Under the pieces are notes generated by a model. It did not search any database. It was not told the origin of the DNA and saw nothing but the letters and a program-made list of their open reading frames with translations. Shown here piece after piece: positions 8,696 to 16,620 of a DNA stretch of 38,921 bases. Position 1 is the stretch's first letter, and each line of letters opens with the position of its first letter. This DNA comes from an uncultured Pseudomonadota bacterium. GTDB taxonomy: Bacteria > Desulfobacterota > Syntrophorhabdia > Syntrophorhabdales > Syntrophorhabdaceae. A program made the translations under genes and the position numbers. The DNA is taken from contig CALMFJ010000001.1 in NCBI GenBank assembly GCA_937862865.1, positions 1-38,921 of the forward strand, written 5' to 3'.

Positions 8696-9061
8696 GTGAG
8701 TAAACGTATAATGACGGTTGATGATTCGGTCAGTGTCCGGCAGATGGTCAGCTTCACCCTGAAGAACGCCGGATATGAGACAGTTGAGGCGAGCGACGGG
8801 AAAGACGCGCTCGCCAAACTGAATAGTTCCGGGGTCAACATGATACTGACTGACCTGAATATGCCGAATCTGGATGGTATCGGCTTGATAAAAGAGGTAC
8901 GGACAAGGCCGGAGTACAAGTTCATCCCCATCGTCATGCTGACGACGGAATCGCAGGACAGCAAGAAAATGGAGGGAAAGAGCGCCGGGGCTACCGGCTG
9001 GATAGTGAAACCGTTCAAACCCGACCAGCTGCTGGCGGTGATCAAAAAAGTTCTCGGTTAG
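8696..9061 (+). CDS. CheY-type single-domain response regulator
   Basis: A 121-residue stand-alone receiver domain. The acidic pair is Asp9-Asp10 (TVDDS), the phospho-acceptor is Asp53 (LTDLNMPNLDG), the Thr switch lies in VMLTTES and the conserved Lys in VKPFKP. It has no output domain, so it should signal by protein contact, as CheY does. The start is GTG at 8696 with AAGGAGG at 8684-8690 at ideal spacing. An ATG at 8692 sits too close to that site and is in another frame that stops after three codons. It lies between the receptor-like gene and cheR. Its kinase is not obvious: no CheA is in the window, so the donor may be encoded elsewhere or may be the hybrid kinase at 2136 (inference). 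Confidence 0.92.
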   Translation: MSKRIMTVDDSVSVRQMVSFTLKNAGYETVEASDGKDALAKLNSSGVNMILTDLNMPNLDGIGLIKEVRTRPEYKFIPIVMLTTESQDSKKMEGKSAGATGWIVKPFKPDQLLAVIKKVLG

Positions 9062-9070
9062 GGTTATTGC

Positions 9071-9955
9071 ATGATGGCACAGGCAGATACGTCAGCGCGA
9101 CAGAACCATGATTATCATGGGGTAAAGATGTCGGGAAAGCTCTTTGCCGAACTCAGCCGTTTCATTCATGACGAAGTGGGAATAAATATCACGCCCGTCA
9201 AACAGGTCATGCTCGAGGGGCGTCTGCATAAGAGGCTCCGCAACCTCGGCATGCTGAGCTTTGAGCAGTATTGCGATTACCTGTTCAGCGATGAGGGAAG
9301 GTCCACCGAACTGGCATTCATGATCGATGAGGTCACCACGAACAAGACAGACTTCTTTCGGGAGCCGGCGCATTTCCGGTTCCTCACGTCCGACGTCCTG
9401 CCGGCGTTGTTCAAGAGCGGGGCATATACAGCGTCCAGCAAGCTCACGATCTGGAGCGCCGGGTGTTCCAGCGGTGAGGAGCCGTATACGATCGCAATGG
9501 TCGTCAAGCACCACATGGCAGAGCACGGGGAACGTCCGTTCCAGATCATTGCTACGGATATCTCGCGCCGCATGCTCGACAAAGGCTGTAAAGCCGTATA
9601 TGAGGTCGAAAAGACGGTCCCGGTCCCGGAGGAGATCAGGAAAAAATTTCTCCTGCGGAGCAAGGACCCGGCATCGGGGCTTGTCAGGATCGCACCGGAG
9701 ATCCGGTCGTGTGTGGCCTTTCGCCGGCTCAATTTCATGGATTGCGACTTCGGGTTCCGGGAGCAGATTGATATCATCTTCTGCAGGAACGTCATCATAT
9801 ATTTTGACAGAAGAGTGCAGGAAAAATTGCTTCGCAAGTTCTGCCAGTGCATGAAACGGGGAGGGTTTATTTTCATGGGGCATTCGGAGACCCTTTTCGG
9901 TATGGAACTCCCCCTCGAACAGGTCTCGCCGACCGTGTACCGGAAATACGCATAG
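9071..9955 (+). CDS. cheR: CheR-type protein-glutamate O-methyltransferase
   Basis: SAM-dependent methyltransferase that methylates glutamate residues of chemoreceptors. It has 294 residues, close to E. coli CheR (286). The N-terminal helical domain ([27 protein letters not shown]) is followed by NKTDFFRE and the SAM-binding [15 protein letters not shown] loop. The CheR signatures [10 protein letters not shown] and [10 protein letters not shown] come near the end. The ORF starts at ATG 9071, 9 bp after the CheY stop. ATG at 9128, preceded by a GGGG, begins exactly at the conserved N-terminal domain and is an alternative start. It pairs with CheB downstream; the receptor-like protein at 6860 is the obvious nearby substrate, although its methylation sites are not recognisable by eye. 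Confidence 0.94.
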   Translation: MMAQADTSARQNHDYHGVKMSGKLFAELSRFIHDEVGINITPVKQVMLEGRLHKRLRNLGMLSFEQYCDYLFSDEGRSTELAFMIDEVTTNKTDFFREPAHFRFLTSDVLPALFKSGAYTASSKLTIWSAGCSSGEEPYTIAMVVKHHMAEHGERPFQIIATDISRRMLDKGCKAVYEVEKTVPVPEEIRKKFLLRSKDPASGLVRIAPEIRSCVAFRRLNFMDCDFGFREQIDIIFCRNVIIYFDRRVQEKLLRKFCQCMKRGGFIFMGHSETLFGMELPLEQVSPTVYRKYA

Positions 9956-9995
9956 GGACGGGCAGGGTACGATCGAAACGCCCCGGGGATACGCT

Positions 9996-11066
9996 ATGGA
10001 AAAGATCAGGGTTTTAATTGTGGACGATTCGGCAGTGGTCAGACAGGTCCTTGAGGACATGTTCGATTCCGATCCCGGTATGGAAGTTATCGGCTCGGCG
10101 CGCGACCCCTTCGTTGCGGCGGACATATTGAAGCGTGTTGTGCCTGACGTGATCACGCTCGACGTGGAGATGCCCCGTATGGACGGCCTGACCTTCCTGC
10201 ACAAGATTATGACGCAAAAGCCTATCCCTATCGTCATGTGCTCGAGCCTCACGGAAAAGAATTCCGAGACAGCCCTCAAAGCGCTCGAGTACGGCGCCGT
10301 GGACATAATAGAGAAGCCGCGCATGGGCGTGAAACAGTTCCTTGAAGAGTCAAAGGTCATTATCTGCGACAGCGTGAAGGCCGCCGCGCAGGCGCGGATC
10401 GGTGTGAGGCCGAGAAAAGCGACGCTTATAAAAGTCGAGCCGAAACTGACGGCCGATGCAGTTCTCGAAAAACCCACGTCCCACGCGATGATCCAGACCA
10501 CCGAAAGCGTTGTTGTCGTCGGCGCGTCGACGGGGGGCACCGAGGCGCTCAAGCTCTTCCTCGAGTCCCTTCCCCTGAACTCTCCCGGCATGGTTGTCGT
10601 TCAGCATATGCCCGAGAATTTTACGGCTGCGTTTTCCCGCAGGCTCGACGGGATCTGCCGTGTTACCGTGAAAGAGGCGCAGAATGACGATACGGTCGTC
10701 CCCGGCCGGGTCCTCATAGCGCCGGGGAACAAGCATACCCTGCTCAAGAGAAGCGGTGCGCGCTACTACGTCGAGGTAAAGGACGGGCCTCTCGTATCGA
10801 GGCACAGACCGTCCGTGGATGTCCTTTTCCGGTCGGCCGCCCGGTACGCCGGCAAGAATGCGGTCGGGGTGATCATGACGGGAATGGGTGATGACGGCGC
10901 GAAGGGGATGCTTGAAATGTACGAGGCAGGCGCATATACGGTAGCCCAGGACGAGGCCACCTGTGTCGTTTTCGGCATGCCGAAGGAAGCGATAAAACTG
11001 GGTGCCGTCAGGACGGTGTCCCCTCTTGAAGGCATCGCCGGCATCGTGATGCGGGAAACAAGATAG
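9996..11066 (+). CDS. cheB: CheB-type chemotaxis response regulator, protein-glutamate methylesterase
   Basis: Two-domain protein of 356 residues. The N-terminal receiver (about 1-120) carries Asp56 in [11 protein letters not shown]. The C-terminal methylesterase/deamidase domain (about 170-355) keeps the full catalytic triad: Ser178 (GASTGG), His204 (VQHMPENFT) and Asp300 (GMGDDGAKG). It reverses CheR methylation and is normally activated by phosphorylation from CheA (family knowledge). The size matches E. coli CheB (349). The ATG lies 40 bp after cheR with a modest GGGG upstream. It is followed by an intergenic heptamer-repeat element and then the adenylate cyclase, so the cluster may end here transcriptionally or continue through the repeats. 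No terminator is visible. Confidence 0.95.
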   Translation: MEKIRVLIVDDSAVVRQVLEDMFDSDPGMEVIGSARDPFVAADILKRVVPDVITLDVEMPRMDGLTFLHKIMTQKPIPIVMCSSLTEKNSETALKALEYGAVDIIEKPRMGVKQFLEESKVIICDSVKAAAQARIGVRPRKATLIKVEPKLTADAVLEKPTSHAMIQTTESVVVVGASTGGTEALKLFLESLPLNSPGMVVVQHMPENFTAAFSRRLDGICRVTVKEAQNDDTVVPGRVLIAPGNKHTLLKRSGARYYVEVKDGPLVSRHRPSVDVLFRSAARYAGKNAVGVIMTGMGDDGAKGMLEMYEAGAYTVAQDEATCVVFGMPKEAIKLGAVRTVSPLEGIAGIVMRETR

Positions 11067-11077
11067 AAATGGTCCTG

Positions 11078-11102
11078 CGTTCTACGTTCTGCGTTCTACG
11101 TT
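11078..11102 (+). repeat. Heptamer tandem repeat CGTTCTR, forward arm of element 1
   Basis: Three and a half 7-bp units in tandem: CGTTCTA (11078), CGTTCTG (11085), CGTTCTA (11092), CGTT (11099), with a weaker unit just before. It starts 12 bp after the cheB stop. The reverse-complement array lies at 11206-11233, so the two arms enclose about 103 bp of non-coding DNA and could form a long imperfect stem. Confidence 0.85.
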
Positions 11103-11205
11103 AAGGAATCTCTCGAAACATTTGTGGTTGTATTTGCAGATATCCGGGTCGGGGCCGGGAAGGGCCTCCTGTGTGATCGAACGCGTAAGCAGTGATGGCC
11201 CGACG

Positions 11206-11233
11206 TAGAACGTAGAACGCGGAACGCAGAACC
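11206..11233 (-). repeat. Heptamer tandem repeat, inverted arm of element 1
   Basis: Plus-strand units are TAGAACG (11206), TAGAACG (11213), CGGAACG (11220) and CAGAACC (11227), the reverse complement of the CGTTCTR unit. It ends about 50 bp before the cyclase start. The enclosed 11103-11205 shows no gene and no sequence similarity by eye to the interior of the second element at 18225-18348. Confidence 0.85.
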
Positions 11234-11281
11234 ATCTTTTCGTTGTATTTCCTCTCCCGCTTTGCAATAATGTCAGGTACG

Positions 11282-13135
11282 ATGAAATTTTTTGTCGATG
11301 AGAAGGTCCGGCACCCTATCGGGGCGAAGATCCTGGGGATCACCTTCATTCTTTTGATCCTTATGGGGATCGTCACGTATACATCCAATACCAATTTGAA
11401 GAAGCTCAACGAGGAGCTTTCGATACTTTCGGGATATTACATACCCCTCGATCAGGCGTTGGGCGACTTGAGGATGAATTATACACTGCAGATACTGTCG
11501 TTTGAACGCGTGGTGGCTTCGCATCCGAAAAAGGGCATTGAGATCGCCCGGCGGGAGGGGGAAAAACTTGCCCTGGCCATGCCGTCCTGCAGCCGGGACG
11601 ATGCAAAAGAATTCAGGACGAAGGCCCGCGCTATGTTCCCTGCTGCCGATCAGTATAATATGGCCATATACGAGATGCAAAGGCATTGCACGGATGTGCA
11701 GATCAAGTTGACGAGCGAGCTGTGCGAAAAGGCGTTGTCAACCCCGGTCGTCGTGCAAAGCCCGGATTTTACCCGGAAATTTACGAAACTGCAGGGGCAG
11801 CTGGCGCAGATCCCCAGGCTTCGCAATGACCTTCACAGCGGCATCCTGAGATATATCGCCGAGCTCCAGAAAGGCGGTTCGCAGTCGGTGAACCTTCTCG
11901 AAGAACAGTTCGAACAGAACCGCAGGACTGTTGGCATAGAGACAGGCAGCGTCAGCAATCTTCTGCATTCGTATACGCAGGAAGCGGCAAAAAAAGCCAA
12001 CGGTCTCGAAAGGCAGGCCTTCCGGTTCAACTGGACCATGACGCTCGCCGCGGCCATATTCGGCCTGATCTGCGCAGTTTTCCTGACAAGGAACCTTGTC
12101 CGGCCGATACGGAACCTCCTGACGGGCGCAAAGGAGATACAGGACGGGAACCTGAATATACAGGTCCAGGTCAGCAGTGCGGATGAAATAGCCCTTCTGG
12201 CACAATCTTTTAATTACATGGTCGCCGGTCTCAAGGAAAAAGAGACCATCAAGGAAACCTTTGGGAAATATCTGGACCCGAAGATCGTCAGGACCCTTCT
12301 CGAGGGCCAGGCGCTTACCCAGAGCGGCGAGAAGCGGACCATGACCGTGTTCTTCTCGGACATCCAGAACTTTACGAACATGAGCGAACAGCTTGCACCC
12401 AACGTTGTCGTCCGGTTGCTCAATCATTATATCTCCGCGATGTCCGAGCCGATACGGGGCAATCACGGGATAATCGACAAATATATCGGGGACGCGATCA
12501 TGGCCTTCTGGGGCCCGCCTTTCTCGGGCGCGAATGAACATGCGCTGCTTGCGTGCAGGGCTGCTCTGGAGCAGTACCGGCGCCTCGCAGAATTCCGGGA
12601 GGCCATCCCGGATATTATCGGCCTGCGCAAAGGGATACCCGACTTCAATGTCCGCATGGGCATCTGCACGGGGGACGTTATTGTCGGGACAGTGGGTGCG
12701 GAAATGGCGAAAAGCTACACGGTTATAGGCGATACGGTGAACCTGGCGTCCCGCCTTGAGGCGGCCAATAAGTTGTACGGGACCCGCCTTATTATTTCGG
12801 GCAGTACGTTCGATATGGCAAAGGAAGGCATAGAGGTTCGGGAACTGGATATCGTTCGCGTCTTCGGCATGACTGAACCGGTCCGCATCTTTGAACTGCT
12901 CGGGCTCAAAGGCGACATTTCCGGAGTGTCGCGTGAGCTTCGCGACAATTTCGAAAAAGGCCTCGCTTTTTATCGCAACAGAGAATGGAAAGATGCGCGC
13001 GTATCATTCGAGGCATGCCTTGCCATCGACCCGCAAGACTCCCCGTCACATCTATTCATATCCCGGATCGCCTCCCTTGAGGCAGGTCCGCCCGGCGATG
13101 ACTGGACGGGGGTATGGAACCTCAGCGGAAAATAA
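11282..13135 (+). CDS. Membrane class III adenylate cyclase with HAMP domain and C-terminal TPR
   Basis: Makes cAMP (less likely cGMP) in the cytoplasm in response to an extracytoplasmic or membrane signal. Layout: TM1 near the N-terminus (GITFILLILMGIVTY), a long helical periplasmic domain, TM2 (MTLAAAIFGLICAVFL), HAMP (VRPIRNLLTGAKEI onward), then the cyclase domain. Numbered from ATG 11282, the metal-binding aspartates are Asp360 (FSDIQ) and Asp404 (GDAIMAFW). The base-selecting pair is Lys400 and Thr480, and the transition-state residues are Asn487 and Arg491. All are present at canonical spacing. Lys/Thr is the class IIIb pattern and argues for ATP as substrate. A TPR-like segment (FEKGLAFYRNREWKDA) ends the protein. 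Starts at 11270 (ATG) or 11243 (TTG) are possible; 11282 has a nearby AGG. The nearby Che-like genes suggest linked signalling (inference). Confidence 0.9.
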   Translation: MKFFVDEKVRHPIGAKILGITFILLILMGIVTYTSNTNLKKLNEELSILSGYYIPLDQALGDLRMNYTLQILSFERVVASHPKKGIEIARREGEKLALAMPSCSRDDAKEFRTKARAMFPAADQYNMAIYEMQRHCTDVQIKLTSELCEKALSTPVVVQSPDFTRKFTKLQGQLAQIPRLRNDLHSGILRYIAELQKGGSQSVNLLEEQFEQNRRTVGIETGSVSNLLHSYTQEAAKKANGLERQAFRFNWTMTLAAAIFGLICAVFLTRNLVRPIRNLLTGAKEIQDGNLNIQVQVSSADEIALLAQSFNYMVAGLKEKETIKETFGKYLDPKIVRTLLEGQALTQSGEKRTMTVFFSDIQNFTNMSEQLAPNVVVRLLNHYISAMSEPIRGNHGIIDKYIGDAIMAFWGPPFSGANEHALLACRAALEQYRRLAEFREAIPDIIGLRKGIPDFNVRMGICTGDVIVGTVGAEMAKSYTVIGDTVNLASRLEAANKLYGTRLIISGSTFDMAKEGIEVRELDIVRVFGMTEPVRIFELLGLKGDISGVSRELRDNFEKGLAFYRNREWKDARVSFEACLAIDPQDSPSHLFISRIASLEAGPPGDDWTGVWNLSGK

Positions 13136-13179
13136 CGTAAAGCTGTGCAGGGAGCAAGTCGTAACGCGCAGGGGTTTAT

Positions 13180-13245
13180 TGCAAAAAGCAGCGTGACAGG
13201 TACTGACGTACAGCGAAGGGCTCAATGCTGATACGTGCTGTTGCA
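13180..13245 (+). promoter_or_regulatory. Possible leader hairpin upstream of the TauE-like gene
   Basis: TGCAA (13180-13184) pairs with TTGCA (13241-13245), and GCA-g-CGT (13188-13194) pairs with ACGTGC (13233-13238) with one bulged base. This gives about 11 pairs around a 38-base loop. The structure ends four bases before the AGGAGG ribosome-binding site at 13249. It could influence translation, but no known riboswitch class is recognised and it may be coincidental. Confidence 0.2.
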
Positions 13246-13261
13246 AGCAGGAGGTGGGGCA

Positions 13262-13630
13262 ATGGAAGCGGGCCATATTTTTCTTCTGGTCCTGTTGGGT
13301 GTGGCTGCGGGGTTGTTGAGCGGCCTTATCGGCATCGGGGGTGGGGTCATCATCATCCCGGCACTGGTGCTGATGTTCGGGTTTTCGCAGCATCAGGCGC
13401 AGGGAACGACGCTGGCCCTCCTTGTTCCCCCGATCGGGATCCTGGCAGCGTGGTCGTATTACCGCCGGGGAGACGTCAACATCGAAGCGGCCCTTTTCAT
13501 CGTGATCGGTTTCCTGATCGGGAGCGTTTTTGGCGCACGAATGGCAGCGGGACTCTCCGACCTTGTGCTGAAAAAGATATTCGGGGTATCCCTTCTTCTC
13601 ATCGCAATACGCATGATATTTTTTAAATGA
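13262..13630 (+). CDS. Half-size TauE/SafE-family membrane protein
   Basis: Hydrophobic protein of 122 residues with three or four membrane helices. The N-terminal GLLSGLIGIGGGVIIIPAL segment is the hallmark of TauE/SafE (DUF81) permeases, which export or import sulfite, sulfonates and similar organic anions. Usual members have two such halves (about 250 residues); this one has only one, ending cleanly with SDLVLKKIFGVSLLLIAIRMIFFK, so it would have to dimerise. The start is ATG 13262 because AGGAGG at 13249-13254 lies 7 bp upstream; a GTG at 13235 lacks such support. No second half is visible downstream, so it does not look like a recent frameshift. The substrate cannot be told. It lies upstream of glgP with an 83-bp gap. 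Confidence 0.85.
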   Translation: MEAGHIFLLVLLGVAAGLLSGLIGIGGGVIIIPALVLMFGFSQHQAQGTTLALLVPPIGILAAWSYYRRGDVNIEAALFIVIGFLIGSVFGARMAAGLSDLVLKKIFGVSLLLIAIRMIFFK

Positions 13631-13713
13631 CAGTGATAGAGCGGCCCTTTGACCTGATGAAGGCCCGCTGTGGGGCAAGGAAAAGAACAGGAACAAAATG
13701 CAGGAGGCAGCGG

Positions 13714-16215
13714 ATGGATGTTGATGACGTCGAGGTCCAGGACCTTATAGCTCTCTCTACGGAAGATGTTCGTACGGGGCTCAGCGCCGATACCATCCGG
13801 CGTGCCATCCTGGAAAACCTGAATTTCATACAGGGGCGCATACCGCGCATCGCGACAAAGAATGACTGGTACATGGCCCTGGCATATACGGTCCGGGACA
13901 GAATGCTCAGCCACTGGGTCCGTTCTACAGAGGAGCTTCGCGTGAGCTCCCGGGCAGTCTGCTATTTTTCCGCCGAGTTCCTGATGGGCCCGCATCTTGC
14001 CAATGCAATGATCAATCTGGGGATTGACGATCAGGTGAAGGAGGCCGTCCTCAAACTCGGGCTTGACCTCGACGAACTGATGGCCCAGGAGACCGAACCG
14101 GGCCTCGGGAACGGGGGCCTCGGCCGGCTGGCGGCGTGTTTCCTCGATTCGATGGCCACGCAGAAGATCTACGCGCTCGGCTATGGGATCCGTTACGAAT
14201 TCGGCATTTTCGACCAGGAGATAGTGGACGGCTGGCAGCGCGAGAAAACGGACAAGTGGCTTGCGCTCGGCAATCCCTGGGAGATAGCACGGCCCGAGAT
14301 CGCATATTATGTTCAGTTTGGCGGACGCACGGAGCATTACCGTGATGAGAACGGACGTGACCGCATCCGGTGGATACCCGACAGGGTGGTGAAGGGAATG
14401 GCCTATGACACCCCGGTACCGGGGTATAACGTCGAGATCGTCAACGTACTGCGGCTCTGGAAGTCGGAGGCCTGCGAGTCATTTGATTTCCAGGCGTTCA
14501 ATAAGGGCGACTACGACGGTGCCGTGGAAGAAAAAGTCGCGTCGGAAACTATATCAAAAGTGCTCTATCCCAATGATGAACCGGCATCCGGCAAAGAATT
14601 GAGGCTATCCCAGCAGTACTTTTTCGTATCATGCTCCCTGCAGGACATGATCAGGATACACGGCCTGGCCGGGGGGAAACCTGAAAGTTTCCATGAACGG
14701 TACGCGGTCCAGCTGAACGACACGCACCCGTCAATTGCGGTTGCGGAGCTTATGAGGCTTCTTGTCGATCAGTACGCGATCGATTGGGATGCCGCATGGG
14801 AAATAACGGGGAAGACCTTTGCATATACGAACCATACACTGCTTCCTGAGGCGCTCGAGAAATGGCCGGTCTTTCTGCTTGGCCGGGTCCTGCCCCGGCA
14901 TCTCGAGATCATTTACGAGATCAACAGGCGTTTCCTGGATGGGGTGCGGATCACGCATCCCGGCGACGAAGACCTTGTCAGGCGCATATCACTCATAGAC
15001 GAGACGGGCGAGAGATACGTGCGGATGGCACATCTCGCCACGGTGGGCAGCCATAGTGTCAACGGGGTGGCGGCCCTGCATACCGAGCTCCTGCAAAGAA
15101 CGATCATGAAGGATTTTCATGAATTGGCCCCGGGAAAGTTCCACAATGTTACAAACGGTGTGACGCCTCGCCGATGGATGATGGTGAGCAACCCGGCCAT
15201 GGCAAGGCTTATCACGGATGCGATAGGTGACGGCTGGGTTTGCAATTGCCAGAACGAGGTCCGTCGCCTCGAGACGTTTGCCGACGACCCGGAGTTCCGG
15301 AAGGCGTGGCATGCCGTGAAGCGCCAGAACAAAATAGCCCTCGCCCGGGCCATCGAGGACCGGACGGGCATCGTGGTTGACCCTGAAAGTCTCTTCGATA
15401 TCCAGGTAAAGCGTATCCATGAATACAAGCGCCAGCACCTGAACGCCCTTCACGTTATCGCGTACTACCTGGAATTGAAGCGCCGCCCTGAGGCCGGCCT
15501 CCCCAAACGCACCGTTATTTTCGGAGGCAAGGCCGCGCCGGGATATTTTATGGCAAAGCTGATGATCAAGCTCATCACGTCGATAGCGGGCGTTGTCAAC
15601 GCCGATCCGGAAGTGTCCGGGCGGCTTAAGGTCGTGTTCTTTCCCGACTTCAACGTGAAGAACGGGCAGATGATCTACCCGGCCGCCGACATTTCGGAAC
15701 AGATATCGACGGCGGGAAAAGAGGCCTCGGGGACAGGCAATATGAAATTCTCGATGAACGGCGCGCTGACGATCGGTACGCTCGATGGCGCAAATGTCGA
15801 GATACGCGAAGAGGTCGGCCAGGAGAATTTTTTTCTGTTCGGGCTTGATTCCCGGCAGGTGTTTGAGCTGAAGGCGTGCGGCTACGATCCGCGCGCGTAC
15901 TATGAGGAGAACGCGGGCCTTCGGGAGGCGATCGATCTCGTTGGTTCCGGTTATTTTTCGAAGGGCGACAGGGACCTTTTCCGTCCGCTCGTCGATTCCC
16001 TTCTCAACCGTGACGAATATATGTTGTGCGCCGATTATCAGTCCTATATCGATTGTCAGAGCGATATCACATCAGCGTACAGCGACATCGACCACTGGCT
16101 CAGGATGTCGATCATCAATGTTGCCCGGACGGGGAAGTTCTCATCGGACCGTTCCATCGTGGAGTATGCCGCGAAGATATGGAAGGTGGCGCCGTCGAGA
16201 ACGCCTGATCCGTAA
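13714..16215 (+). CDS. glgP: Glycogen/starch/maltodextrin phosphorylase
   Basis: Pyridoxal-phosphate enzyme releasing glucose-1-phosphate from alpha-1,4-glucans. It has 833 residues, the normal family length. Visible signatures are GLGNGGLGRLAACFLDSMAT near the N-terminus, VQLNDTHPSIAVAELMRLL in the middle and EASGTGNMKFSMNGALTIGT, in which Lys678 should bind PLP. FDIQVKRIHEYKRQ lies before it. The reading frame extends to an ATG at 13627 that would overlap the TauE-like gene. ATG 13714 is the better start because AGGAGG lies at 13702-13707 and the conserved sequence begins shortly after. It implies that the organism stores glycogen or uses maltodextrins. No other glycogen genes are in the window. 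Confidence 0.97.
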   Translation: MDVDDVEVQDLIALSTEDVRTGLSADTIRRAILENLNFIQGRIPRIATKNDWYMALAYTVRDRMLSHWVRSTEELRVSSRAVCYFSAEFLMGPHLANAMINLGIDDQVKEAVLKLGLDLDELMAQETEPGLGNGGLGRLAACFLDSMATQKIYALGYGIRYEFGIFDQEIVDGWQREKTDKWLALGNPWEIARPEIAYYVQFGGRTEHYRDENGRDRIRWIPDRVVKGMAYDTPVPGYNVEIVNVLRLWKSEACESFDFQAFNKGDYDGAVEEKVASETISKVLYPNDEPASGKELRLSQQYFFVSCSLQDMIRIHGLAGGKPESFHERYAVQLNDTHPSIAVAELMRLLVDQYAIDWDAAWEITGKTFAYTNHTLLPEALEKWPVFLLGRVLPRHLEIIYEINRRFLDGVRITHPGDEDLVRRISLIDETGERYVRMAHLATVGSHSVNGVAALHTELLQRTIMKDFHELAPGKFHNVTNGVTPRRWMMVSNPAMARLITDAIGDGWVCNCQNEVRRLETFADDPEFRKAWHAVKRQNKIALARAIEDRTGIVVDPESLFDIQVKRIHEYKRQHLNALHVIAYYLELKRRPEAGLPKRTVIFGGKAAPGYFMAKLMIKLITSIAGVVNADPEVSGRLKVVFFPDFNVKNGQMIYPAADISEQISTAGKEASGTGNMKFSMNGALTIGTLDGANVEIREEVGQENFFLFGLDSRQVFELKACGYDPRAYYEENAGLREAIDLVGSGYFSKGDRDLFRPLVDSLLNRDEYMLCADYQSYIDCQSDITSAYSDIDHWLRMSIINVARTGKFSSDRSIVEYAAKIWKVAPSRTPDP

Positions 16216-16239
16216 AGAGTGAACGGCGGGGGCATCCGC

Positions 16240-16290
16240 TTGATTTATTTTGGTAAACCCGTATATAGTCTTAATAGACACTATATACGG
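16240..16290 (+). promoter_or_regulatory. Promoter with overlapping perfect inverted-repeat operator
   Basis: TTGATT (16240-16245), an 18-bp spacer and TATAGT (16264-16269) form a good sigma-70 promoter. A perfect 11-bp inverted repeat, CCGTATATAGT (16259-16269) and ACTATATACGG (16280-16290) with a 10-base spacer, covers the -10 box and the start region. It ends a few bases before the GGAAGGA ribosome-binding site. The position is typical of a repressor operator. Alternatively the mRNA could fold into a 5' hairpin that protects or hides the start. Confidence 0.6.
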
Positions 16291-16304
16291 TCCAGGGAAG
16301 GACG

Positions 16305-16616
16305 ATGAAACGATCTAAGGCAATCACTCTTGTCCTGCTGACAGGCACGCTTCTGTTGCCTGCCTGTGGTGATGAAGAAAATATGAGGAACAAGTACGCG
16401 AGCTGGGATGACTGTGTGGCCGATTACAAAGACCCCTCCAAATGCACACGGTCGGAAGAGAGAACAACGACGGGGGCCCGCTATTTTTACTATGGCCCGT
16501 GGTACACTGCGTCCCGCTTTAGAAATTCAACCTATAATCCCGGCTATTCGAGCGGGAGAAGTGTCGGGATCTCCCGCGGCGGGTTCGGCTCCTCGGGGCA
16601 TTTCTCGGGGTCGTGA
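16305..16616 (+). CDS. Small YgiB-like (DUF1190-like) lipoprotein
   Basis: Protein of 103 residues with a lipoprotein signal: MKRSK, a hydrophobic stretch, then the lipobox LPAC with Cys21 as the lipidated residue. Asp at +3 and Glu at +4 do not match the simple inner-membrane retention rule (Asp at +2), so sorting is uncertain. Two short motifs match my recollection of E. coli YgiB: YASWDDCVADYKDPSKC corresponds to its Y-A-T-R-E-D-C-V-A-E-F segment followed by a Cys, and SRGGFGSSG corresponds to its TRGGFG tail. The protein is about half the size of YgiB and lacks its Gln/Met-rich middle. The gene after it is a YgiC homologue, the same neighbour as in E. coli, which supports the assignment. 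ATG 16305 has GGAAGGA upstream. The function of the family is not established. Confidence 0.7.
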   Translation: MKRSKAITLVLLTGTLLLPACGDEENMRNKYASWDDCVADYKDPSKCTRSEERTTTGARYFYYGPWYTASRFRNSTYNPGYSSGRSVGISRGGFGSSGHFSGS

Positions 16617-16620
16617 TACT

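Noticed and set aside
8692-8703. Three-codon frame ATG-AGT-GAG-stop at the CheY start
   Set aside because: The ATG is only about one base from the AAGGAGG and in the wrong frame; the in-frame GTG at 8696 has proper spacing. A regulatory role is not supported.
9092-10591. Long minus-strand reading frame of 499 codons opposite cheR and cheB
   Set aside because: It mirrors two well-conserved genes, has no family similarity and no ribosome-binding site; such antisense frames are common in GC-rich DNA.
11078-11233. Heptamer arrays as a CRISPR array
   Set aside because: The units are 7 bp without spacers, and the two arms are inverted; no cas genes are present.
13136-13261. Possible small RNA or tRNA in the gap before the TauE-like gene
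   Set aside because: No cloverleaf or known RNA motif could be found; only the weak leader hairpin is reported.
16408-16620. Upstream extension of the YgiC-like gene through the lipoprotein gene
   Set aside because: The extra residues are not family-like and overlap a lipoprotein with its own ribosome-binding site and lipobox.
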